DNA of 43,177 nucleotides, taken from assembly GCA_019232905.1 (NCBI GenBank), contig JAFANA010000055.1:1-43177 (forward strand). Reading direction: 5' to 3'. Origin of the DNA: Vulcanimicrobiota bacterium. GTDB lineage: Bacteria > Vulcanimicrobiota > Vulcanimicrobiia > Vulcanimicrobiales > Vulcanimicrobiaceae. Made by a program: the position numbers and the translations under genes. Shown piece by piece: positions 32,003 to 40,438 of this stretch. How positions within the stretch are numbered: the stretch's first letter is position 1; every line of letters starts with the position of its first letter. Under the pieces are notes generated by a model. The model was given only the letters and a program-made list of their open reading frames with translations. It had not been told where the DNA came from and searched no databases.

Positions 32003-33550
32003 TTACAAGGTTGCGCCGGTTGCCCTTGCAGCGGCATCAGCGAGTGCGCCCGAGCGAATCAGTTCGCGTGCCGCCTCGATGTCGGGGGCGGGAATGCGGT
32101 CTTCCGTCCAGGGCGCAATGCAAATGCGCGCGACGTCGTATGCCGCTTGCGTCCCCGCGCCCGATTTTAGCGGACGCCGGAAATCCGTGGCGGCGAGTGC
32201 ACCGAGTAACTCGCATGCTAGCGCGCCTTCGACGTTATCGAGTACGCGCACGAGATTGTTCGCCGACGTCATCCCCATGCTCACGTGATCTTCCTGTCCG
32301 GCCGACGTGGGAATCGAATCGACGCTTGACGGCCACGCGAGCCCCTTGTTGTCGTTGACGACGGCCGCGGCTGCGTACTGCACGATCATAAGTCCGGACT
32401 GCAATCCCGAACGGCCGGTCAAAAACAGCGGCAGTCCGCGATCTTCAGCATTGAGCAGCAAGTACAACCGGCGCTCCGCAATCGACGCAAGTTCGCTGAT
32501 GGCTACTTTGAGGAAATCGATCGCAAGTGCAATTGGTTCGCCGTGAAAATTTCCACCGGAAAGAAACTCCCCGTCGTCCGGAAAGACGAGCGGATTGTCG
32601 GTCACGGAATTTGCTTCGATTTCCGCAACGCGCCGCACGTGCCCGATCGAATCGCGCACGGCTCCATGCACGACCGGGATGCAACGAAACGAGTAGGGAT
32701 CTTGGACGCGTCCGCACTCGCGATGCGAAAGCATGATTTCCGAGCCCGTGAGAATATCGCGCAAATTTGCAGCGACGCGCGTTTGGCCGGGATGCGGGCG
32801 AAGATCGTTGATGCGATGATCGAAGACGCGATCGGTTCCGAGAAAGGCCTCGAGCGACATTGCCGCAATCACGTCGGCCGCAGCGGCAAGACGTTCCGCG
32901 CGCAGAATTGCAAGCGACGCGATTCCCGTCATCATCTGCGTGCCGTTGATGAGCGCAAGCCCCTCTTTTGGTCCGAGCGTCACGGGTTTCAATCCCGCGC
33001 GCGCAAGCGCGACGTCGCTCGGCAAACGTTCGTCTTTGTAAAAGGCTTCGCCCTCACCGATGAGCGTCAACGACATGTGCGCAAGCGGTGCGAGATCGCC
33101 GCTCGCACCGACCGACCCTTGGCACGGAACGACGGGCGTGATGCCGCGATTGAGCAGTTCCGCCAGCAACTCCAGCGTCTCCAACTTCACGCCCGAGTGA
33201 CCGGCGGCGAGCGAATTCACGCGCAACACGCCGGCCGCGCGCACCAGACGCTCGTCGAGAGCTGGGCCGGTGCCTGAGGCGTGACTGCGCACGAGATTGA
33301 GTTGCAATTGCGCGGCATCTTTCGGATCGACCGGCACGTTCGCGAGACGGCCGAATCCGGTCGTGACCCCATAGATCGCCTGACCGTCAGCAAATCGTTC
33401 GTCGACGAACGCGCGCGCACGGAGGACGCGTTCGCGTGCTTCGGGAGAAATCGTGACCCGGGCGCCGTCGGCTACGGCTTCGACGGCTTCGAGCGTGAGA
33501 TGCCGGCCGTCGAGCTCGACGGTAGTTGGAGGCCTGAGGGTAGAGGTCAT
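32003..33550 (-). CDS. hutH: histidine ammonia-lyase
   Basis: A 515-residue enzyme for the first step of histidine degradation (histidine to urocanate and ammonia). The MIO cofactor triad Ala-Ser-Gly is intact in CQGSVGASGDLAPLAHMSLT; YGVTTGFGRLANV, NGTQMMTGIASL, RVQDPYSFRCIPVVHGAVRD, NPLVFPDDGEFLSGGNFHGE and SAGQEDHVSMGMTSANNL are all present. The ATG at 33550 is chosen; a GTG 24 bases earlier gives an atypical extension. It is transcribed leftward like hutU-hutI but lies more than 4 kb upstream of hutU, separated by unrelated genes and two rightward regulators, so it has its own promoter. That promoter must lie in 33551-33646, shared with the multicopper-oxidase/ZIP gene. Confidence 0.97.
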   Translation of the reverse strand: MTSTLRPPTTVELDGRHLTLEAVEAVADGARVTISPEARERVLRARAFVDERFADGQAIYGVTTGFGRLANVPVDPKDAAQLQLNLVRSHASGTGPALDERLVRAAGVLRVNSLAAGHSGVKLETLELLAELLNRGITPVVPCQGSVGASGDLAPLAHMSLTLIGEGEAFYKDERLPSDVALARAGLKPVTLGPKEGLALINGTQMMTGIASLAILRAERLAAAADVIAAMSLEAFLGTDRVFDHRINDLRPHPGQTRVAANLRDILTGSEIMLSHRECGRVQDPYSFRCIPVVHGAVRDSIGHVRRVAEIEANSVTDNPLVFPDDGEFLSGGNFHGEPIALAIDFLKVAISELASIAERRLYLLLNAEDRGLPLFLTGRSGLQSGLMIVQYAAAAVVNDNKGLAWPSSVDSIPTSAGQEDHVSMGMTSANNLVRVLDNVEGALACELLGALAATDFRRPLKSGAGTQAAYDVARICIAPWTEDRIPAPDIEAARELIRSGALADAAARATGATL

Positions 33551-33614
33551 GCCCGTAGACTTCCGGCCGACCACGGGCGCGCCTGCCCCTTGCCCTCCAC
33601 CCCGTTGGCGGGAC

Positions 33615-33644
33615 TACAATCAAATTTAGGCTAAGCTAACTTCA
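33615..33644 (+). promoter_or_regulatory. predicted promoter with DtxR/IdeR-like metal box
   Basis: TTAGGCTAAGCTAACTTCA (33626-33644) matches 15 of 19 positions of the DtxR/IdeR iron-box consensus TTAGGTTAGGCTAACCTAA. It begins five bases after a -10-like TACAAT (33615-33620; possible -35 TTGCCC at 33590) and ends two bases before the ATG at 33647. A repressor here would block initiation. It is read by eye, so binding and the metal (Fe or Mn) are inferences. Confidence 0.6.
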
Positions 33645-33646
33645 CG

Positions 33647-35515
33647 ATGCGACTGCTCCGACCGCTCCTGTGCGCCCTGATGCTGGCGCTGTCCCTTGCT
33701 CCCATTGCGGTGCGAGCGGACGCGGACGAGCACGTGGATACGCCGCAAACCCTTGCCCAAGGCTTACAGCCGTTACGGGGCCCGATCCCGGTCACCACAC
33801 CTGCCCCGGGCGAATCACGCATCGTTCCGCGCGGCGACGGAAGCTTTCAAGCAGTACCGGAGGTTCGCGGCCGTACGAAGATCTTTCACATTTCCGAGCG
33901 TCAGGCGCCGTGGACGTTGCGGCCGGGGCTCACAGTTATGGCGCGCACGTACAACGGCGTCGTCCCGGGCCCGGTGGTGCAGGTCAATCAAGGCGATAGC
34001 GTCGTCATCGACTATCGGAACGAAAGCGACATGGGTGACACCATTCACTTGCACGGCATTCGTTCGACCGGTGTCGACATGGACGGCGTTCCCGGAATTT
34101 CGCAACCGCTCGTGCAGCCCGGCGGACACTATCGCTATGAATTCGTTGCAAATCAACCGGGTACGTTCATCTATCACACGCACGGCACGGAAGCGATGCT
34201 CGAATCGGGACTGTACGGTGCAATCGTCGTGCTCCCGTCACATCCGTCGCAGGTCGAGCGCAACGTCGCGCACGATTACGTCGAGATGGTATCGTCGTGG
34301 ATGATTCAAAGCGCGAGCGAGAATCATTTCACGCTCAACGGCAAAGAATATCCCGCGACGACGCAGTTACAGGTTCGCAAAGGCGATCGCGTTCGCATTC
34401 GCTGGATCAGCATGTCCGGTGAAGAGTGGCACACGATGCATACGCACGGGCACGATCAGCGCGTCATCGCGCGCGATGCGCGCCCGATGCCGGGCGACGA
34501 CGAAGAAGATACGGTCGCGCTCGGGCCGGGTCAGCGCGCCGACGTCATCGTTACCGCAAATGCAAAGCCGGGAACGTGGCTGATTCATTGTCATGTCGCC
34601 GACCACGTCGAAGGCGCAGATTCGATGCCTGACGGATTGATCACCGCATTTCATTACGAAGGCACGCCGAACACGTTTGCATCGATGCAACGTGCGATGA
34701 CGCCGATGATGACCGCGACCGGTCCTGCGCCGCTTTCCGTGCAAAAAACGCTGCTGCTCGGCGCGATTGCCGGTTTTACGATTTTTCTCGGGTTGCCGGT
34801 CGCGCGTGCCCGGCGGCTTTCGCCGCACGTTATCGCACTGCTCAACGCCGTTGCCATCGGCATTCTCGTCTTTCTCGTCGTCGAAATCGCGCAGAACGCA
34901 ACGATTCCGTTAACGCAAGCGATGGCGGTATGGCACGCGGGACAGGGCGCCTTTCCCGGGTGGCTCGTGCTCGCGTACGTCGGCGGATTTCTGCTCGGGC
35001 TCGTCGGACTGGGCAGCGCGTCGATGCAATTCATGAAACGTCACGTGCACGACGCCGGCGAGCATCCGTATGCGCTCTCGGCGGTCATCGCGCTCGGCAT
35101 CGGCGCGCACAACTTCGGCGAAGGCCTTGCGATCGGCGCATCGGCAGCAACGGGTGCCACGGCGCTTGCCATCGGGCTCATCATCGGATTCGCGCTGCAC
35201 AATGCCACGGAAGGCTTTGGGATTGCAGCTCCGATGGCCGGACGCATGGTCCCGTCATGGGCGCAAATCGGCCTCGCCGGGTTGATTGCGGGCGGCCCGA
35301 CATTCCTTGGAACCGTCGTCGGCTACTTTTTCACCTCACCCATACTGTCGGTCTTCTTCTTGACGATTGCGGCGGGCGCGCTCGTCTTCGTGATCGGCGA
35401 GATGTGGAGCGTACTCAAACGCATCGGCATGACGAGCGCCGTAACAACGGCGCTCGCCTGCGGATTCTTCGTCGCGCTCGCGACGGAGATGATCGTTGAT
35501 TTGAGTGGCGGCTAA
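33647..35515 (+). CDS. fusion of exported two-domain multicopper oxidase and ZIP-family metal permease
   Basis: A 622-residue protein. A Sec signal (1-24) leads to a two-cupredoxin multicopper oxidase: HLHG (134-137), HTHG (177-180), WHTMHTHGH (261-269) and HCHVADH with Met327 (314-327). These supply type 1 His/Cys/His/Met and the His pairs of the trinuclear centre. From about residue 365 come roughly eight membrane segments of ZIP type, with GAHNFGEGLAIG (487-498) and LHNATEGFGIAAP (517-529), the metal motifs of ZIP TM4/TM5. The reading frame is continuous. One chain could oxidise a metal outside and move it across the membrane, in the spirit of the Fet3/Ftr1 pairing. Fe, Mn, Zn and Cu are not separable from sequence. 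The DtxR-like box before the start favours Fe or Mn. Confidence 0.9.
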   Translation: MRLLRPLLCALMLALSLAPIAVRADADEHVDTPQTLAQGLQPLRGPIPVTTPAPGESRIVPRGDGSFQAVPEVRGRTKIFHISERQAPWTLRPGLTVMARTYNGVVPGPVVQVNQGDSVVIDYRNESDMGDTIHLHGIRSTGVDMDGVPGISQPLVQPGGHYRYEFVANQPGTFIYHTHGTEAMLESGLYGAIVVLPSHPSQVERNVAHDYVEMVSSWMIQSASENHFTLNGKEYPATTQLQVRKGDRVRIRWISMSGEEWHTMHTHGHDQRVIARDARPMPGDDEEDTVALGPGQRADVIVTANAKPGTWLIHCHVADHVEGADSMPDGLITAFHYEGTPNTFASMQRAMTPMMTATGPAPLSVQKTLLLGAIAGFTIFLGLPVARARRLSPHVIALLNAVAIGILVFLVVEIAQNATIPLTQAMAVWHAGQGAFPGWLVLAYVGGFLLGLVGLGSASMQFMKRHVHDAGEHPYALSAVIALGIGAHNFGEGLAIGASAATGATALAIGLIIGFALHNATEGFGIAAPMAGRMVPSWAQIGLAGLIAGGPTFLGTVVGYFFTSPILSVFFLTIAAGALVFVIGEMWSVLKRIGMTSAVTTALACGFFVALATEMIVDLSGG

Positions 35516-35527
35516 CTGAAAACGGCG

Positions 35528-36208
35528 CTAATGATTGCTCATTGAGCGCTGACCGACGACACGTCCGATCGGCGGTGTCGTCTCGGCGCCTTTGCCCCAA
35601 ACCCCGTTGAAGCTATTATTGTCACCGTTGAACCAGAACGAGAACCAGCCCGTTTGACCGTTTCCGGTCCATTTCGCGCGCACTTTATCGGGTGCTTTGA
35701 ACGCACCGTTGAGCACCACCGACCCCGCGTTACAAACCACGGCCTTACCCGACTGCGTGCACTTCATTAATCCAACGAAGGCAGCAGGTCCGCCGGCACC
35801 GGTGACATTCCACGCGCCGGCTGCCGTTATCGGCGACGGCGGTAAGAACTTGTTCGCGACGAACGAGCCGTTTGATTTGCGGCCGTTGTAGCCCCACGTT
35901 CCGTTCAAGCTGTGTCCATTCGGCGTTGCGTAAACGGTCAGCCAGCCGGCGCCGCCGGGCCCGTGCCACGTTGCGTTGATCTGGCTGTCGTTAACGAACT
36001 GCCCTTGGAAATTGTTGCCGTTCGACGACGTGCCGGTGATCGTGTTTCCGGACTGATGCAGTTTGACCGAAGAGACGGACTGTCCGTTCACTCCGCTTTG
36101 TTCGACCTTCCAATTGCCGGTAATATTCGGCGGCGCCGCCAATGCGGCGGCCGTCACCGAAGCTGCGAGCGCTAAGCCGCACACTGCTGAAATAACAAGA
36201 CGTTTCAT
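35528..36208 (-). CDS. secreted protein with two G.W..G repeats, unknown
   Basis: A 226-residue exported protein with a Sec signal (MKRLVISAVCGLALAASVTA, cleavage near ALAAPP). The mature part has repeated short strands: ITGNWKVEQSGVNGQ, SGNTITGTSSNGNNFQGQF, INATWHGPGGAGWLTVYATP, SLNGTWGYNGRKSNGSF, then a second round AGAWNVTGAGGPAAFVGLM, VVLNGAFKAPDKVRAKWTGN, GWFSFWFNGDNNSFNGVW. The alternation of 'G.W' and 'F.G.W' suggests a beta-barrel or beta-sandwich built from two similar halves. Two Cys in the second half may pair. No enzyme motif is seen. It is convergent with the MCO-ZIP gene, 12 bases away. Confidence 0.65.
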   Translation of the reverse strand: MKRLVISAVCGLALAASVTAAALAAPPNITGNWKVEQSGVNGQSVSSVKLHQSGNTITGTSSNGNNFQGQFVNDSQINATWHGPGGAGWLTVYATPNGHSLNGTWGYNGRKSNGSFVANKFLPPSPITAAGAWNVTGAGGPAAFVGLMKCTQSGKAVVCNAGSVVLNGAFKAPDKVRAKWTGNGQTGWFSFWFNGDNNSFNGVWGKGAETTPPIGRVVGQRSMSNH

Positions 36209-36344
36209 GGCTTTAGCCTAGCAGCGCGGTCGTTCGAGCGTTATCCCTAGAGCGCAGCAAGACGGCGTTGTGCATAACGACGCCTGAAACGTGAATAACA
36301 TCCAATTTCTTGTGGATACGATGTGAGTGAGGCCGTAAGACGGG

Positions 36345-36373
36345 TTGAAGCGATTAATCAGCGGTGCTACGAT
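36345..36373 (+). promoter_or_regulatory. possible promoter in the 36.2-36.6 kb gap
   Basis: -35 TTGAAG (36345-36350), a 17-base spacer, and -10 TACGAT (36368-36373), pointing into a hairpin-rich stretch that ends at an intrinsic terminator. The match is moderate. Confidence 0.4.
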
Positions 36374-36379
36374 GCGTTC

Positions 36380-36583
36380 ACTTCGGCTCCCGTCGAAGGG
36401 CGACGCACGTATCGGTCGCGGCCGGCTACAAGCTCGTGATCGCTGCGCTGGCAGCAATCCGCAGTTCCGGTCGAACCGCCACTCGACGTCAGTAGGACTC
36501 TCCCACCCGGGAGTCATTCAGGCGAGTTTGGTAAGCGAATACGTCTAAATCTGCCGGTCTCGCACCGGCAGATTTTGCTTTTG
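36380..36583 (+). ncRNA. candidate structured RNA of about 200 nt
   Basis: The gap 36209-36584 has no convincing ORF. From the predicted start (about 36380) to the T-run at 36583, several stems can be drawn: CTTCG..CGAAG (nested between TGCGT upstream and ACGCA downstream), GCTGC-GCTG-GCAGC, GTTC-CGGTC-GAAC, GACTC..GGGAGTC, and the 12-bp terminal stem. Size and terminator resemble a stand-alone sRNA (6S-like size), but I cannot match any known RNA family by eye. It could also be simple intergenic sequence. Confidence 0.35.
36547..36583 (+). terminator. intrinsic terminator
   Basis: AAATCTGCCGGT (36547-36558), loop CTCGC, ACCGGCAGATTT (36564-36575), followed by TGCTTTTG on the plus strand. 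On the minus strand it lies just past the WYL-gene stop (36585) but with a poorer T-run, so it may work in both directions. Confidence 0.75.
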
Positions 36584-36584
36584 T

Positions 36585-37568
36585 CTAGGTGCCGTATTTC
36601 GCAGTGATTTCGTGCGCGAGCACGGCGATGCGTTCGCGGACGGGGGCGGGGTCGACGATTTCGGCTTGGGATCCCCAGCCGAGGACCCAGCGTACGAGTT
36701 CGTCGACGTCGGCGACGCGGTACTCGATTTGGGCGGAGCCGTCGTCGTTGCGCGTGATTTGACGTTCTGCGACGACGCGTGCGGCGATTGCGGCTTTGGC
36801 GACACGCGGCGCGAAATTTACGCGTACTGCCGTCGTGTCATCTCCGTGCATCACGCCGCTGATCGATGCGGCGGCGTACGCTTCGACGTCGAAGTCTTCC
36901 GGTTTTACGAATGTGCGCGCAAGCATGCGCGGTTCGCTGACGTTGTCGACGGCAAATACGCGCTTGTCGCGCCGCGCGTGATCGTACGCGACGCAGTAAA
37001 TGCGACCGGTGCTCACAATGAATCCGTACGGATCCGCAGTGCGCGAACTCCGCTTGCCTTCCTTGTCTTGATAGACGAACTCGACGCTGCGCGAGGCGCG
37101 CTCCGCTGCAGAAAAGACGCGTAACGCGGCTTCACCGTTCTCGTCGAGACGGATCTCCGAGAGGCGGAACGCGAGCGGAGTCGGTGCTTCCACGCGCGCG
37201 CGGGCGCCGTTGCTGCTCGATCCTAAGAGCTTGTCGGTGATCTCGTTGATCGACGACCCGATTGCACCCCCGATCGACGCGCCGAACGAACGCAGCGCAA
37301 CCAGGCCGAAAAGCTCGCCGCCTGAGAGGTCGAGGCGTTTCAAGCTGTATCCGCCGGCAAAGCGATACGTGTTGCTCGTGCGATCGAAGTACCACGGAAA
37401 TCCGGCTTCGGAGAGCACCGCCAGGTACCGGCGCAGGCTGCGTGTGCTCGGGCGGCGTCCCCCTTCGGCGATCCGGTCCTTGAGGGACTCAAACGAGTGA
37501 CGCCCGTCATCAATAGCATTGAGCAGGCGAACAAGCAAAACAATCTTCGGTTCGGTCGTACGTTCCAC
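36585..37568 (-). CDS. WYL-domain transcriptional regulator
   Basis: About 327 residues from the GTG at 37568 (349 from a TTG at 37634). The N-terminal DeoR-type winged helix reads TEPKIVLLVRLLNAIDDGRH, RRPSTRSLRRYLAVLSEAGF and WYFDRTSNTYRFAG. The middle contains the WYL sensory domain: FSAAERASRSVEFVYQDKEG, the RTADPYGFIVSTGRIYCVAY strand pair (WYL appears as IYC) and RDKRVFAVDNVSEPRML. The C-terminal WCX part ends VDELVRWVLGWGSQAEIVDP. Such proteins often sense nucleotides or DNA ends and control defence, DNA-repair or metabolic genes. No obvious target is adjacent. The start is uncertain because neither candidate has a clear ribosome site. Confidence 0.88.
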   Translation of the reverse strand: MERTTEPKIVLLVRLLNAIDDGRHSFESLKDRIAEGGRRPSTRSLRRYLAVLSEAGFPWYFDRTSNTYRFAGGYSLKRLDLSGGELFGLVALRSFGASIGGAIGSSINEITDKLLGSSSNGARARVEAPTPLAFRLSEIRLDENGEAALRVFSAAERASRSVEFVYQDKEGKRSSRTADPYGFIVSTGRIYCVAYDHARRDKRVFAVDNVSEPRMLARTFVKPEDFDVEAYAAASISGVMHGDDTTAVRVNFAPRVAKAAIAARVVAERQITRNDDGSAQIEYRVADVDELVRWVLGWGSQAEIVDPAPVRERIAVLAHEITAKYGT

Positions 37569-37640
37569 GGCTTTCAACCAGCCTACCGCATTCGCGGCGC
37601 TGCGGCTATGCCAATAAAGCGGCGCACCCGTCAAAAAATT

Positions 37641-39236
37641 TTAAAAAGGTATTGCGGAGGGTGACGGAGCCGGCAGCGTCTGCGGTTTGGGGAAGCAACC
37701 GTCGGGGGCCGAGATCGCCGGCACGACGGGCTCCGGCGGCGTCGCGGTGAGCCCGACCTCGAGCGGGTAGTTCGATCCGCCATCGGTCATCGTCTGGACG
37801 TTGAGTTGATACCGTTGATTCGGCTGCAGCGCGAACGCCGCGATCTGATAGCGCACGGTGTTCACGCGCACGCAGCCCATGTCGGCGAGCCGGCCGTCGA
37901 CGAGAAAGCTCGAGCGAACGACGCCGCCGATCGGGCGTTCGTACAGGTAGACGTTGGCGGGCGCACTTGTCGGGTTACTGAGCGAGAACAGAAATGTGTG
38001 CGTGACGCCATAGTCGCCGTAGTCACGCCCTGCGCTCGCCGGGTCCACATTTTGCGGCGTCGGGTCGCGGTCGCCGTACACGATCGACGTGTCGTTGCCG
38101 CCTACGGTATACGCCAGCGAATCTGTCCCGAAGTTCGTCAATTGAAACACGCCGCTGCGATTGTGGCCGTCGCGCGGCAGCAACGGCCCGGCGAGCATTG
38201 CAAGCGGATCCGCACCCGGCGCGACGGCAAGCACCGTTACCGTAACCGGTCCGCCGGAAAGGACGTTGATCCCAAGCGTTCCTGCGACGAGTTGGCGGCT
38301 GCTCATCGGAACGTCGTGCAGCACGAGCGGCGCGGACGGATCGACGTCATAAATAACGCCTTCATTGCGCGGCTTCATCAAAAGGTAATCGCGGCTCACT
38401 GCGTGACCGACACTCATCACATCGATGTTCGGCCCCGCCGTCGAATCGATGATCTGCACCGGCGACGTCCTGTTCCCCGACGACGAAAGGGCAACGACGA
38501 TGCGGCGCGGATCGCTCGTATTGTCGTGGTAATAGTACAGTCGGGACGGCGCACCGGCGGTTACGCTACCGCGATAGATCACGCCGTCGCCGGCGAGGTG
38601 TTCCGGATCGTCGTCGTACATCAGCGTCGGCGGCGCAAACGGTTCGACGTCGACATTTTGCACCGTGACGCTCGTCGTCGCTGCAACATCCAAGTATTGA
38701 CCGTTTCCGCTGATCTGCACGGGCACGGAAACATTCGCTGACGTGCCCAATTGCGGCGGCGCAATCGATGGTGATGGTGCCGCAAGCGTAGCGCCGGGGT
38801 GCACCGTCGCGTTACGAGACACCGCCGCCGAGATTTGGGACGAGAGCCAAGCCGGATCCATCGGCGTACCCGTCACCTTCAGTGTCACCGCGTTTGGAAC
38901 ACTTCCGGCATCCTGCGCGACGAAGACCGGAATATCGACGGCCGCGCCGGTTTGATCGGTGACGTGAACGGTATCATGCCCAAGTTGTCCCGCCGCGGTA
39001 ATCGCGAGCGTTTGCGTCGCTTGATCGACGGTGACGGTGATCAGCGGACCGGCGGTCGCCGTCAACGCACCGGCTGCGCTCGTAATCCGCGCGATCGTCG
39101 TCGTACCTGGGTGCATGCCGACCGACGCCGGGGACGCTTGCAGCGGCGCTACTGAAGGCAGCGGTGACGATGCGGGCGGAGGCGACGGCGGTGCGGTTAC
39201 TTGCGCGAGCAAGACGGCAGCGAGGACGGTGAGCAT
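37641..39236 (-). CDS. large secreted protein, unknown
   Basis: About 531 residues. The preferred ATG at 39236 gives a short signal (MLTVLAAVLLAQVTA) and then a Pro/Ser-rich stretch (PPSPPPASSPLPSVAP); a longer frame upstream antisense to mtnB is spurious. The rest is beta-rich. Residues about 40-115 resemble a bacterial Ig-like repeat (ITVTVDQATQTLAITAAGQL, GHDTVHVTDQTGAAVDIPVF). Later parts have VIYRGSVTAGAPSRLYYYHD, DPRRIVVALSSSGNRTSPVQ and SPTSAPANVYLYERPIGG-like sandwich segments. There is no enzyme motif, and the Pro-rich end (FPKPQTLPAPSPSAIPF) is unstructured. It is probably exported or surface bound. It is divergent from mtnB, with 23 bases between the starts. Confidence 0.65.
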   Translation of the reverse strand: MLTVLAAVLLAQVTAPPSPPPASSPLPSVAPLQASPASVGMHPGTTTIARITSAAGALTATAGPLITVTVDQATQTLAITAAGQLGHDTVHVTDQTGAAVDIPVFVAQDAGSVPNAVTLKVTGTPMDPAWLSSQISAAVSRNATVHPGATLAAPSPSIAPPQLGTSANVSVPVQISGNGQYLDVAATTSVTVQNVDVEPFAPPTLMYDDDPEHLAGDGVIYRGSVTAGAPSRLYYYHDNTSDPRRIVVALSSSGNRTSPVQIIDSTAGPNIDVMSVGHAVSRDYLLMKPRNEGVIYDVDPSAPLVLHDVPMSSRQLVAGTLGINVLSGGPVTVTVLAVAPGADPLAMLAGPLLPRDGHNRSGVFQLTNFGTDSLAYTVGGNDTSIVYGDRDPTPQNVDPASAGRDYGDYGVTHTFLFSLSNPTSAPANVYLYERPIGGVVRSSFLVDGRLADMGCVRVNTVRYQIAAFALQPNQRYQLNVQTMTDGGSNYPLEVGLTATPPEPVVPAISAPDGCFPKPQTLPAPSPSAIPF

Positions 39237-39259
39237 CGGCGTATGGTATGGTGTTGCGG

Positions 39260-39880
39260 ATGACGCTGCACCTTCCAACGATACCGGACTCCGTCGCTTC
39301 CGATGTTGCCTCGATCGGACGCTTCGCGGCCTCGCGCGGCTGGGTGCCCGCGACGAGCGGCAACTTCTCGCGCCGTATCGACGCAACGCACATCGCCATC
39401 ACGCGCTCAGGCATCGACAAAGGGAACATCCGCGCAGAAGATCTCGCTGTCGTCGATCTTCATGCGCCGCCGCCGCCGGGCGTCTCGGCGGAGACACCGC
39501 TACACGTCGCGCGCTATGCTGCAGACGCAAACACGGGCGCGATCGTTCACGTGCATTCCGTCGCCGCGACGGTGCTCTCGCGCGTTGATGCATCGAAGGG
39601 AGCCGTCGAACTGCATGGCTTCGAAATGCACAAGTCGCTTCACGGCATCGTGACCCACGAGAGCTCGGTGCGGCTGCCCATCTTTGCAAACGATCAGGAT
39701 ACGGCTGCGCTTGCGGAGCGCATCGAAGAGACGCTTGGTTCCGAACCGGCCGTTCCCGGATACCTTCTGTCGGGGCATGGGTTATATGCCTGGGGTGCGA
39801 CAATGGAAGACGCACGCCGCCACTTGGAAGGCCTAGAGTTTCTGCTCCAGTGCTCCTTAGAAGAACGGAGAATCTCATGA
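39260..39880 (+). CDS. mtnB: methylthioribulose-1-phosphate dehydratase
   Basis: About 206 residues of the class II aldolase/adducin family, acting in the methionine salvage pathway. Visible: SGNFSRRIDATHIAITRSGI, DKGNIRAEDLAVVD, the metal His pair in GAIVHVHSVAATVLSR, the E in HGFEMHKSLHG, and the late His in GYLLSGHGLYAWGATMEDAR. It dehydrates 5-methylthioribulose-1-phosphate to diketo-methylthiopentyl-1-phosphate, the substrate of MtnC. I prefer the ATG at 39260; an ATG at 39248 adds four residues. The stop overlaps mtnD by ATGA. mtnA and mtnK/mtnN are not in the window. Confidence 0.93.
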   Translation: MTLHLPTIPDSVASDVASIGRFAASRGWVPATSGNFSRRIDATHIAITRSGIDKGNIRAEDLAVVDLHAPPPPGVSAETPLHVARYAADANTGAIVHVHSVAATVLSRVDASKGAVELHGFEMHKSLHGIVTHESSVRLPIFANDQDTAALAERIEETLGSEPAVPGYLLSGHGLYAWGATMEDARRHLEGLEFLLQCSLEERRIS

Positions 39881-40434
39881 CCGCAATCGCCACTTCGACT
39901 TTACGCATTTACGACGACACGAATCCGTCCGCGCCGGTACTGGAAACGAGCGACGGCGATCGCATTGCGTCGGAGCTTGCGAAGATCGGCGTACGGTTCG
40001 AGCGCTGGGCAGCCGACGCGGATCTTCCGCACGGTGCGGATCAGGACACGGTGATTGCGGCGTATCGTTCCTCGATCGATCGCCTCATCGGGGAGTGCGG
40101 CTATCAATCCGTCGACGTGATTCGACTGGAGCGCGGCACGCCGAACACCGAACCGATGCGCAAGAAGTTTCTTGACGAGCATCGGCACTCGGAAGACGAA
40201 GTCCGATTCTTCGTCGAGGGCCGCGGCGCGTTTTATCTTCACGCCGCCGATCGCGTCTATCAAACAATTTGCGTAAAGGGCGATCTCATCAGCGTTCCGG
40301 CCGGCACGAAGCATTGGTTCGACATGGGCTCCGAACCGGAGTTCACGGCGGTACGTCTGTTCATCAATCCCGACGGCTGGGTCGCGAACTTCACCGGCGA
40401 TAGCATCGCCAGCGGTTTCCCGAAACTCGATTAA
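39877..40434 (+). CDS. mtnD: acireductone dioxygenase
   Basis: A 185-residue cupin enzyme (ARD/ARD') that oxidises 1,2-dihydroxy-3-keto-5-methylthiopentene, giving the methionine precursor 2-keto-4-methylthiobutyrate plus formate when iron-bound. Metal ligands are visible: His-x-His-x4-Glu in LDEHRHSEDEVRFFVEGRGA and the distal His in VPAGTKHWFDMG. FYLH, VRLFINPDGWVANFTGD and the N-terminal GVRFERWAAD segment fit the family. The ATG at 39877 overlaps mtnB and an upstream frame start is spurious. mtnC follows four bases after the stop, so production is coordinated. Confidence 0.95.
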   Translation: MTAIATSTLRIYDDTNPSAPVLETSDGDRIASELAKIGVRFERWAADADLPHGADQDTVIAAYRSSIDRLIGECGYQSVDVIRLERGTPNTEPMRKKFLDEHRHSEDEVRFFVEGRGAFYLHAADRVYQTICVKGDLISVPAGTKHWFDMGSEPEFTAVRLFINPDGWVANFTGDSIASGFPKLD

Positions 40435-40438
40435 CGAC

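Noticed and set aside
36380..36430. GAAGGGCGACGCA and GGCCGGCTAC as a possible cyclic-di-GMP (GEMM) riboswitch
   Set aside because: The core GACGCAAAGCC and the tetraloop-receptor pairing are not present.
36430..36500. Similarity of AATCCGCAG ... CGCCACTCGACGTCAGTAGGA to the 3' part of a cobalamin riboswitch
   Set aside because: The 5' conserved box (AAGGGAA..GGTG) is missing and no gene follows downstream on the plus strand, so only a general structured-RNA call is kept.
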